DNA of 64,000 nt from an uncultured Methanobrevibacter sp. Lineage in GTDB: Archaea > Methanobacteriota > Methanobacteria > Methanobacteriales > Methanobacteriaceae. How positions within the stretch are numbered: position 1 is the first letter of the stretch; each line of letters begins with the position of its first letter. This document shows positions 56,746 to 64,000 of the stretch, piece by piece. The position numbers and the translations under genes are program-made. The notes beneath the pieces were generated by a model. It was not told the origin of the DNA and searched no databases. It saw nothing but the letters and a program-made list of their open reading frames with translations. The stretch is taken from positions 1-64,000 of the forward strand of contig OMVX01000026.1 in NCBI GenBank assembly GCA_900314605.1, read 5' to 3'.

Positions 56746-57609
56746 TTATTTGCTTTCTTCATCATTTATATTTAAAATATCTTCATCAATATCTCCTAAA
56801 CTGAAAGCTCTTCTATGGAATACATAATTTTTTATATCTTTAAATGCTTCATAATGGTGTTCTGCACTTGTATCTGATTCAAATAATGACTCATCATAAC
56901 AGTCATTTCTTACGAAAAATGCATTGACTCCGTTAAAATCACAACCTACAAGAGTATAACCTTTAAGTTTATTTAAATCATGTAATGCTTGTAGGCTTGC
57001 TCCCATATTAATATCACCATCCCAAAAAGTTTCATTTTTCTTTTTTATCCAAACAACAGGAGGGAAATAAGCTGCATTATATTCCATTATTAAAACTCTT
57101 GGTTTATAGTTAGTTATAGCTTTTCTAACCCAATAATCTGTTGTATCTATATCAATAGATAACAGGTCTAAATCTTTAGGCACATTATTTTCATCAAAAA
57201 TCTCTTCAATATTTTCTGGTGTAATAAATGAATGCTGAATTGTTAATAGGTCTTTATTAATTGCTTCATCAAAATTTTCTAAAGCTTTGTTATAGGATTT
57301 ATTATCACCTTCAATCCATAGTCCTTTCCAATTTTCTAAAAGTAATAATGTTGTATTACATTCTAGTCCATCTTCTACACCAAATTCACAAAAAAATTTA
57401 TTAGTTGTTCCAATCCGATTGAAAATCTCATGTATAATTCCATCTTCTCCATTTTGTGAAAAAACTGATTTGCCGTAATGAGTGATACGTTTGGAGTCTT
57501 TATATTTTGGGTTTTGATATAATTGTTCTTCCAATAGATACCAATCAAATTTTCCTATTTTATCTATTAAATTTTTAAGATTTATGTCAAATTTAGTTTT
57601 TAAATTCAT
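56746..57609 (-). CDS. FkbM-like methyltransferase-fold protein
   Basis: The 287-residue protein has Rossmann-like methyltransferase motifs: FCEFGVEDGLECNTTLLLLE (SAM motif), LWIEGDN, DLLSIDIDTTDYWV and VLIMEYNAAY. These resemble FkbM-type sugar O-methyltransferases. Nothing else identifies its target. It is the last gene of a minus-strand operon, 12 bases after the DUF4422 gene, with GGAGTTGGGAT as ribosome site. Confidence 0.6.
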   Translation of the reverse strand: MNLKTKFDINLKNLIDKIGKFDWYLLEEQLYQNPKYKDSKRITHYGKSVFSQNGEDGIIHEIFNRIGTTNKFFCEFGVEDGLECNTTLLLLENWKGLWIEGDNKSYNKALENFDEAINKDLLTIQHSFITPENIEEIFDENNVPKDLDLLSIDIDTTDYWVRKAITNYKPRVLIMEYNAAYFPPVVWIKKKNETFWDGDINMGASLQALHDLNKLKGYTLVGCDFNGVNAFFVRNDCYDESLFESDTSAEHHYEAFKDIKNYVFHRRAFSLGDIDEDILNINDEESK

Positions 57610-57621
57610 TATCCCAACTCC

Positions 57622-58446
57622 TTAAAAGAAATAATTTGTTAACTTTTCTTCTATATATTTTCCAATCCTTTTGTTAAAAAAGTTATGATATAAAAATAAA
57701 TATAATTTTCTTATAAGTTTATTATCAATAAGTTTCATTCTAAAATTTAATTTTGTACCAATATAGTAAAGAGGTCTTTCTTTAATTTTTAATTTTTTAT
57801 ATTCAACCCAAACATTGAATATTGATTCTGAAATAAGTCCAAATACTCTTGGATTTTTTTCAATATCAATTTTATTTTCTACTTCTTCAAGTATTGGAAA
57901 TATCCAATTACAATACTCTTCAACAATTTCCTTTTTAGCAATAAACATATTATAATTAAAAAAACTGTCTTGAGATAATACTTCATCAAAGGTTTTCAGA
58001 TAGTTTGGATAATCATTTTTAATTATTTCTCTTGTAATTTTTAAAGCATCACTAAAATAGTTTCCTTTAAAAGTCTCCCAATATGTTCCTTTAATCAATT
58101 TAGATTTTTTAGAAACTATTATATCGTGATTTGATAAATCTTCTATTATTGCTTTTTTTTCAAGTCTTTTTCCATCTTTTCCTTTGAAATAACGTCTATA
58201 ATGGCATAATCCAATTATATCTGCATCAGATTCCTTCCACATCCAATATAATCCTGTTAATTCACAGTAATCCTTATTTTTTGAAGAAATATTTCCTTTA
58301 AAACTATCATCACTTAAAAATCCTAAATTATCTTTTCCATTTCTGCCAACGAATAAGGGGATGTATATCTCATCTTCTTTAATTTTTTTTATATCTTCTT
58401 CACTATGTGAGATAACATAAATTCTGATATTTTCGTTTTGGCTCAT
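57622..58446 (-). CDS. DUF4422 glycosyltransferase-like protein
   Basis: The product starts IRIYVISHSEED and has IYIPLFVGRNG, CELTGLYWMWKESDADIIGL and HYRRYF, which are the DUF4422 core. The family is found with capsule and O-antigen glycosyltransferases. It likely transfers a sugar to a lipid-linked glycan. Operon gene 3; GAGGTAA precedes the ATG. Confidence 0.8.
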   Translation of the reverse strand: MSQNENIRIYVISHSEEDIKKIKEDEIYIPLFVGRNGKDNLGFLSDDSFKGNISSKNKDYCELTGLYWMWKESDADIIGLCHYRRYFKGKDGKRLEKKAIIEDLSNHDIIVSKKSKLIKGTYWETFKGNYFSDALKITREIIKNDYPNYLKTFDEVLSQDSFFNYNMFIAKKEIVEEYCNWIFPILEEVENKIDIEKNPRVFGLISESIFNVWVEYKKLKIKERPLYYIGTKLNFRMKLIDNKLIRKLYLFLYHNFFNKRIGKYIEEKLTNYFF

Positions 58447-58498
58447 CTTTTTACCTCTTTTATTAATAAAATATCATTTTTATAAGAAAATAGAATTT

Positions 58499-59494
58499 TT
58501 AAATATTTTTATAAATATTTAAAAGCTGTTCAGCACGTTTTTCAATAGTATGGCTTTTATAAAACTGAAGATTTGATTTAATATCACATTTATAAGTTCT
58601 ATCTCTTAGAACTTTATATAATTCATCTTCAGAACATATAAATGTTTTCTCTTTTACTTCATTAGGTATGTCTGCATCTTCTAATGTAATTACTGGTTTT
58701 TCACAAGCCATTGCCTCAACTATTGGCATCCCATATCCTTCATATTTAGAAGGAAATACAAAAACATCCAAACTATTATAAAATTTATTTACCTGATTAT
58801 CTGCTACATATCCTAAAAATTTTACTCTTTCATCACCTTTTGCAACCTTTTCTAATTTTTCTAATTCTGGACCTTTACCTCCAATTAAAAGTTCAGAATT
58901 TTCAATATCTGCATCTAAAAATGATTTAATTAAAATTTCATTTCTTTTCCTGTGATCAAGTCTTGCAATTGTTCCAACAGTAAAAGTATCATTTTCTTTA
59001 GGTTCTGGATGAAATATATCACTAATTGGCGGTCCTAATATTGTAATTTTATCTAAATCAACTCCGCCATATTTTTGTAAAGGTTCTAAGAGTTTTGAAT
59101 TATTCAGTACAATGTGCTCACATTTAATTGATTCTTTAATAGATTTTAATAAAATTTTTTCCCGAATAGATTTATTTTGATTTACATCATAAACATCATG
59201 AATAGTTACAACTGTTTTAGATTTATTTGCTCTAATTGCTTCCATTGGGCTTAATGCATGAAAAACATCAGAGTTTTTATATTTTTTTTTATTTAATATC
59301 CATTTTAATTCTAAGTAAGAATAATAAAAATATTCTAAAGGGTTATCAGTATAAGGTAAAATACTATCTTCTTGGGTGATGACTTTTAAATTAACATCTT
59401 CTCTATTTTTTAAACCCTCATATACATTTTCGGCATAAGTTCCTATGCCTCCTATTCTAGCATCAATAAATCTGGTAATTAATGTAACATCCAT
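58499..59494 (-). CDS. GT4-family glycosyltransferase
   Basis: This GT-B fold protein has the N-terminal GGIGTYAENVYEGL, the linker region FTVGTIARLDHRKRNE and the donor-binding FPSKYEGYGMPIVEAMACEKPVI (E-x7-E pattern), as in glycogen-synthase-like GT4 enzymes. The frame is open from a GTG at 59503, but that triplet is part of GTGAT, the ribosome site for the ATG at 59494. It should use a nucleotide sugar for glycan assembly. Operon gene 2. Confidence 0.85.
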   Translation of the reverse strand: MDVTLITRFIDARIGGIGTYAENVYEGLKNREDVNLKVITQEDSILPYTDNPLEYFYYSYLELKWILNKKKYKNSDVFHALSPMEAIRANKSKTVVTIHDVYDVNQNKSIREKILLKSIKESIKCEHIVLNNSKLLEPLQKYGGVDLDKITILGPPISDIFHPEPKENDTFTVGTIARLDHRKRNEILIKSFLDADIENSELLIGGKGPELEKLEKVAKGDERVKFLGYVADNQVNKFYNSLDVFVFPSKYEGYGMPIVEAMACEKPVITLEDADIPNEVKEKTFICSEDELYKVLRDRTYKCDIKSNLQFYKSHTIEKRAEQLLNIYKNI

Positions 59495-59531
59495 TATAAT
59501 CACTTATTAAAATTAAATTTAAGGAATTTTC

Positions 59532-60536
59532 TTAATTTCTCTGATAAAAATCTTTTTTACGGATGGTATCATCTAAAAATGGGGTAGATACTTCATGCAA
59601 TACAGTATTTTCACTAGCTACAATTGAATGTATTACACCAGGTTTTATACGAATAGAATCATTTTTTCCAAAATATTCTTTTTTATCCTCAAATTCTATG
59701 TATCCTGATCCTGAAAGGATATACATAGTTTCATCTTTTTTATCATGATAGTGTAAGGATGTTTGGAATCCTTCTTTTAGATATAACTCTTTAGTTAAAT
59801 ATTTATCAGTATAGACAAGTATTTTTTCATATCCCCATGGTTTATCTGTCTTATTTTTATATTCTTTTTTAACTGTTTCTAATTCTTTGTTTGTGTCAAT
59901 AGCCATCCAAAATAAATCATCTTCTTTATAATAACCTAAATTATTATTTTTTGCTAAGAGGGGGAATAATGTTTTTTCAATATCTCCGGTTTCAAATTCT
60001 CCAAAATCAAGTAAACCTTTAGTAAAGTAGATTCCACCATTGATATATTTATTTAATAAAGGTTTTTCTTTAAAAGATTCTATTTTATCTCCAACAAGTT
60101 CAACTATTCCATAAGGAGATCTCATTTGGGTTACAAACATTGTAACAGGGCAATCTGATTTTTTACCTTCTTCTATCATTCGTTTAAGGTTTAAATCAGC
60201 AACAATATCTCCATTCCTAATAACAACTTCTTTTTCTTCATCAAGAGCTTCCATTCCAAGGCGGATAGCATTTAAAGTCCCTAAAGGTTTATCTTCAATA
60301 ATATAATGTATTTTTATTCCATTATATTCATCACCATATCTTTCTTCGATTTTTTCATGGAGAAAACCTGTTAGTAAATATACTTCATTTATTCCAGCAT
60401 TTTTAAAATCAAATAATTGTTTATCTAATATAGTGTAATCTTCTTTAATTTCCACTAATGGTTTTGGTATTTTTTCAGTAATTGGTTTTAATCTTTTACC
60501 AAAACCCCCACAAAGAATCATTCCAACGATTTTCAT
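59532..60536 (-). CDS. Sugar-phosphate nucleotidyltransferase fused to cupin
   Basis: Residues 1-230 are a nucleotidyltransferase ([22 protein letters not shown], then [10 protein letters not shown]). Residues 240-334 form a cupin of the mannose-6-phosphate isomerase II type ([46 protein letters not shown]). The fusion is like the bifunctional GDP-mannose enzymes. Preferred sugar and nucleotide are not clear. The frame extends upstream to 60608, but those 24 residues are unlike the family; AGGTTA precedes the ATG at 60536. First gene of a four-gene operon. Confidence 0.8.
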   Translation of the reverse strand: MKIVGMILCGGFGKRLKPITEKIPKPLVEIKEDYTILDKQLFDFKNAGINEVYLLTGFLHEKIEERYGDEYNGIKIHYIIEDKPLGTLNAIRLGMEALDEEKEVVIRNGDIVADLNLKRMIEEGKKSDCPVTMFVTQMRSPYGIVELVGDKIESFKEKPLLNKYINGGIYFTKGLLDFGEFETGDIEKTLFPLLAKNNNLGYYKEDDLFWMAIDTNKELETVKKEYKNKTDKPWGYEKILVYTDKYLTKELYLKEGFQTSLHYHDKKDETMYILSGSGYIEFEDKKEYFGKNDSIRIKPGVIHSIVASENTVLHEVSTPFLDDTIRKKDFYQRN

Positions 60537-61207
60537 TCTGTAACCTTTTATTATTTTTTTATATGAATGTAATATATTTTTTTTAATTATTTTTTTATAT
60601 AACTTCATTTATATAAAGTAATTACATAATAAATTTAAGGCTCTTTCAAAAACTTCTGTGATAAATTTTATTTCCAATTTTTTAACCTAGAAAAATTTTG
60701 TTTAACACATCCAAACATACACATAGGTCTTTTATTTTTATATTACACAAAAAATATATAAGTTCCACTTAATATATTAAGTTATCATTTTTTAAATTTA
60801 AAATAAATAATAAATTGGCGGAAAATTTTTAGGGTGTATAACTTGTAAAAATTCAAATCACACTAGTTTTTGAAAGTGCCAACTTTAAGTTTAATAAAAT
60901 TTATATTTTATATATAATATTATTTTTTCTAATGAATATATTTTTATTTTCAAAACCTTGAGATTTAGAAATTTATTATTACTAATTAAAGTTAAGTGTT
61001 TATTTATATGAAAACATATTATTTATTATAAATATTTTAAAAATAAATCTTTTAAAAATTCATTATTAATGAAATATTTAAACCCATAATCTTGTTAAAA
61101 GTAAGTATATATAAAATTAAAATAATATATAAATAAAATAGGATAATAATTTATTACAATCAAGTAATAGTTAATTAATTTATAATAATTATTAATGAGA
61201 GTGTATT
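60537..61207. other. Intergenic with a MITE copy and two promoters
   Basis: Divergent genes flank this region. It contains the second MITE copy (separate entry) at 60639-60880. The rest is AT-rich with several TATA-like stretches (for example 61108-61115), and GAGAGTG at 61198-61204 is the ribosome site of the glycosyltransferase gene. Confidence 0.5.
60639..60880. mobile_element. MITE-like element, second copy
   Basis: The left end ggctctttcaaaaactt (60639-60655) and the right end agtttttgaaagtgcc (60865-60880) match the ends of the 11.5-kb element. Interiors share long stretches, for example the segment ending ccaaacatac and the segment gtataacttgtaaaaatt. It carries about 56 extra internal bases. 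Flanks aaatttaa (60631-60638) and aactttaa (60881-60888) agree at seven of eight positions, consistent with an old 8-base target duplication. Confidence 0.8.
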
Positions 61208-62338
61208 ATGAACATTTATTGCTTATATCCATATCTGACAAATAATGACCTATTAAAATTAGGGGTTATTCCTTATTATTTGACAAAATATTATGGTTAT
61301 AACAGTACTTTTATTAACTTTAATTTTGATGATTATTCTTATTTAGAAGAGGATTTATCCATTTTAAATATGGATTTTATTGAAAAAAAATATTCTTTTG
61401 ATATATTAAATGTAATGAGATATTTGAGGAAAAATTCAAAAAATATTGATATTTTTGAGTGTGTTCATTATTCAATCCCTACTTTTACATATTTTTTAAC
61501 TTATAAAATATTTAATAGAAAAGGAAAAACCTATTTTAAGATAGATACAGATTATAATACTGCTTTAAGATTAAATGGTTTTAAAAAAGGATTAAGATAT
61601 CTATTTGAATCAAAGATGTCTATTTTTATCTTTAAACATCTTATTGATTTTGCAACAATCGAAACTAAAAAGGCTCAAAATGTTTTTCTAGAATCTCACC
61701 CTATTTATAAGAAAAAACTCCATTATTTGCCCGCTACCCTTAGTCTTAATTCAGAAATTAAAAAGGAGAAAAAAAATCAAATTATTTCTGTAGGAAGAAT
61801 TGGTTCTCATCAAAAAGCAAGTGAAATAGTTTTAGAATCATTTAAAAAGGTTAAAGAACAAACAAATAATGATTGGATTTTAAAAATGGTAGGTCCTATT
61901 TCAGAAGAATTTAAGGATTATATTGAAGATTTTTTTAAAGAAAATCCTAGTTTAAAAAATTCCATTATTTTTACAGGTAATATTGTTAATCGTAAAGAAC
62001 TTTATGAGATTTTTGCAGAGGCTAAAATCTTCTGTTTACCTTCAAGATATGGTTCATTTGAAATAGTATTTACTGAAGCATTATTTTATGAAGATTATTT
62101 ACTTATCACTGATATTGGAATAGGGGAATATCTTGTAGAAAATACTAATTTTGGCCAAATTGTAGAAATTGATGATGTGGAAGATATAACTTCAAAAATG
62201 ATTTATGCAATAGAAAACTATGATGATATTGTTCATAATAATAATATTAATCTTAAAAAATTTATTGATGATGAATTTGCACCTCTAAAATATGCAAAAA
62301 TGGTGGCTGAAGAGTTAATAAAGTTATTTTCTAAATAA
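61208..62338 (+). CDS. Glycosyltransferase, GT4-like
   Basis: The 376-residue protein has the GT-B C-terminal half: IISVGRIGSHQKASEIVLES, then FTGNIVNRKELYEIFAEAKIFCLPS, GSFEIVFTEALF with the donor Glu pair. The N-terminal half is less typical. It belongs to the glycan locus but reads in the opposite direction. GAGAGTG precedes the ATG. Confidence 0.8.
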   Translation: MNIYCLYPYLTNNDLLKLGVIPYYLTKYYGYNSTFINFNFDDYSYLEEDLSILNMDFIEKKYSFDILNVMRYLRKNSKNIDIFECVHYSIPTFTYFLTYKIFNRKGKTYFKIDTDYNTALRLNGFKKGLRYLFESKMSIFIFKHLIDFATIETKKAQNVFLESHPIYKKKLHYLPATLSLNSEIKKEKKNQIISVGRIGSHQKASEIVLESFKKVKEQTNNDWILKMVGPISEEFKDYIEDFFKENPSLKNSIIFTGNIVNRKELYEIFAEAKIFCLPSRYGSFEIVFTEALFYEDYLLITDIGIGEYLVENTNFGQIVEIDDVEDITSKMIYAIENYDDIVHNNNINLKKFIDDEFAPLKYAKMVAEELIKLFSK

Positions 62339-62345
62339 TTTTTAG

Positions 62346-62445
62346 GGTGTTTGCCAATTTTATTGTTAAATAATCTCTTTTTAATTTCAAAAATAAATGA
62401 TTTAAAGAGATTTTAAAAATATGTTTTAGGCCTTTGGCAGATACC
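62346..62445. repeat. ~100-bp palindromic repeat before nuclease gene
   Basis: The ends ggtgtttgccaa (62346-62357) and the reverse complement ggtatctgccaa (62434-62445) agree at 10 of 12 positions. Between them is a second pair, aatctctttt and ttaaagagatt. This looks like a terminator or a small MITE of a different kind. No TSD is evident. Confidence 0.4.
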
Positions 62446-62478
62446 ATTATCAAATAATTAATACTAGAGGGGATATAT

Positions 62479-64000
62479 ATGTATGATATAAATTTTTATG
62501 GAGCAGTTGGAGAAATTGGTGGAAATAAAATTAAGGTTGATATGAATTCTACTTCCTTAATGTTAGATTTTGGTATGAGTTTTAATGAAGTAGGAAAATA
62601 TTTTGATAATTTTGTTCAGCCTCGTAAGGCAAATGGTCTAGAGGATTTTTTGGAACTTAATTTACTTCCTCATATTAACGGTATTTATCGTAAAGATTAC
62701 CTTAGACATACAGGTAACGGTTATGATAAAACTCCCTCAATAGATGGACTACTATTATCACATGCTCATGCAGACCATGCAGATTATATTAAATATTTAA
62801 GACCTGATATTCCAATTTTTATGTCAGTTAACTCTAAAATAATTTTAGATGTTATAGACCAGACTGGTTTAGGTAAAGAATTAACTACACTTAAAAGACA
62901 ATTTGAAATGGTGCCAAAGAAAAGAGGTGATGGTTACACTAAAATAAGATCACCTGATAATCAGGTTAAAAGAAATTTGATTGTACTTGAACCTTATAAA
63001 AAAGAGAATATTGGAAATTTAGATGTTCAGCTAGCACCTGTTGATCATTCACTACCAGGGGCAGCTGGCTATTTAATCGAAGGTGATGAAAGAATAGTAT
63101 ATACTGGAGATTTAAGATTCCATGGTCGATGTCGGGATTCAACAAAGGAATTTGTAAAAAAAGCTAGTAAATTTTCACCAGATATAATGTTATGTGAAGG
63201 TACAAGGATTAACAGTGAAACTCATAAAAAAGAAATAGATGAAAATGGTGAAAAGATAGAATATCTTGAATATGAAGAAGATATAGAAAAAAAGGCTTAT
63301 CCGTTAATATCTGACTGTAAAGGTTTAACTGTTATTAATTTCCCACTTAGAGATCTTGACAGATTAGTAACATTTAGAAATGTTGCAGAACAAACTGGTA
63401 GAAAGTTACTTATTAATACTAAACAGGCGTATATGTTAAAACTTATTGAAGAGCAGAATAAGGAGAAAACTATTTATCCAAGTTTAAATGATGAACATAT
63501 TGGTATTTATATTTCAAGAAGAGGTTCAGGATATCTTGGTGAAGAAACATTTGTCTCATATGATGGTAACTGGACAGTAGCTACAGATAAAGACTTAATA
63601 ATTAAAGACTATGATAAGTGGGAAAGAGTATTTTTTGAATATGATAATTTTTATACCTACCGTGATGTACGTGCTGGTCAGGAGAATTTCATGATTCGTG
63701 CAGATAATTTTTCATTTATGGAGTTAATTGATATTGAGCCTGAAAATGCAATCTATATTCACAGTACGACTGGAGCATTTAACACTGAAATGGAGTTAAG
63801 TAAAGAAATTACTGATAATTGGTTAAGTCATTTTAATATTCCACAATATGAACATTTCCATGTTTCAGGTCATGCTAAAGGTTCAGAGTTACTTGAAATG
63901 ATTAGAACCGTAGACCCTGATATTTTATATCCTATACATACAGATGATCCTGGAGCATTTGATGTACTTAAGGATGATGGGATAAATGTTATTCATCCAG
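62479..64000 (+). CDS. RNase J/beta-CASP-like metallo-beta-lactamase nuclease (partial)
   Basis: The gene begins at an ATG at 62479 behind GAGGGGAT and stays open to the end of the window. The metallo-beta-lactamase signature HAHADHADYI is present (HxHxDH), together with GNKIKVDMNSTSLMLDFGMSF, DHSLPGAAGYLIE and YTGDLRFHGR. Near the end EHFHVSGHAKGSELLEMI matches the RNase J/beta-CASP region, and YPIHTDDPGAF follows. It probably degrades or processes RNA. A long insertion at about residues 230-300 has an acidic stretch; the 3' end lies outside the window. Confidence 0.8.
   Translation, partial: MYDINFYGAVGEIGGNKIKVDMNSTSLMLDFGMSFNEVGKYFDNFVQPRKANGLEDFLELNLLPHINGIYRKDYLRHTGNGYDKTPSIDGLLLSHAHADHADYIKYLRPDIPIFMSVNSKIILDVIDQTGLGKELTTLKRQFEMVPKKRGDGYTKIRSPDNQVKRNLIVLEPYKKENIGNLDVQLAPVDHSLPGAAGYLIEGDERIVYTGDLRFHGRCRDSTKEFVKKASKFSPDIMLCEGTRINSETHKKEIDENGEKIEYLEYEEDIEKKAYPLISDCKGLTVINFPLRDLDRLVTFRNVAEQTGRKLLINTKQAYMLKLIEEQNKEKTIYPSLNDEHIGIYISRRGSGYLGEETFVSYDGNWTVATDKDLIIKDYDKWERVFFEYDNFYTYRDVRAGQENFMIRADNFSFMELIDIEPENAIYIHSTTGAFNTEMELSKEITDNWLSHFNIPQYEHFHVSGHAKGSELLEMIRTVDPDILYPIHTDDPGAFDVLKDDGINVIHP

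Noticed and set aside
1-64000. tRNA or rRNA genes
   Set aside because: Looked for T-loop and acceptor signatures and for GC-rich islands typical of stable RNA in an AT-rich genome; apart from the C/D box sRNA none was convincing. This was by eye, so a weak one could be missed.

Overview
The window is very AT-rich, with long runs of T and A between genes, and it carries archaeal informational and methanogen marker genes: a proteasome-activating nucleotidase, split GMP synthase, split archaeal glutamate synthase, a KEOPS Cgi121-like subunit, NreA, a geranylgeranyl reductase and a Trm-G10 type tRNA methylase. A MraY-like transferase, a Mur-type ligase and an ATP-grasp protein side by side are the hallmark of pseudomurein makers, so this is a member of the Methanobacteriales. 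The low GC and the large Asn/Thr-rich adhesin-like proteins point to a gut or rumen genus, Methanosphaera (my first choice) or Methanobrevibacter. This assignment is inferred from gene content only.

Layout. 1-5.8 kb: tail of an adhesin-like gene, a DUF2142-type membrane protein, a methyltransferase, a zinc-ribbon protein, a 5'-truncated adhesin fragment and two related membrane-anchored proteins. 6.1-10.1 kb: a HEAT-repeat protein and a three-gene glutamate synthase operon preceded by a GGAA-N6-TTCC palindrome that fits an NrpR nitrogen operator. 10.2-16.3 kb: small regulators, a hydrolase, a NikR with all nickel ligands, a methyltransferase, a hydrogenase maturation protease and an ATP-grasp protein. 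16.7-22 kb: MraY-like and Mur-ligase-like genes, then two coupled genes for exported proteins of unknown function and a DUF356-like gene. 22-36.9 kb: MBF1, PAN with a C/D box sRNA just behind it, a decayed TraX-family gene, a PH-domain membrane protein, lipid and tRNA modification genes, citramalate synthase, KEOPS, a DegT-family protein, NreA, and GMP synthase encoded as two genes with a small gene between them.

37-51.2 kb is accessory and surface-oriented: an acyltransferase, a degraded IS element, one giant beta-helix/Ig-like adhesin broken by a frameshift at a recombination junction, glmS and a second adhesin. Both adhesins have a strong Shine-Dalgarno sequence placed identically before a non-canonical triplet (TTT or ATT) instead of ATG/GTG/TTG. 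51.7-62.3 kb is a glycan locus: flippase, a glycyl radical enzyme with its radical-SAM activase, an operon of an FkbM-like protein, a DUF4422 protein, a GT4 glycosyltransferase and a nucleotidyltransferase-cupin fusion, then another glycosyltransferase. The window ends inside a metallo-beta-lactamase/beta-CASP nuclease gene.

The most interesting items are the glycyl radical enzyme inside the glycan locus, the mosaic adhesin and its start sites, a small MITE family with 17-bp inverted ends and 8-bp target duplications, the C/D box sRNA, and the unknown exported pair beside the pseudomurein genes.
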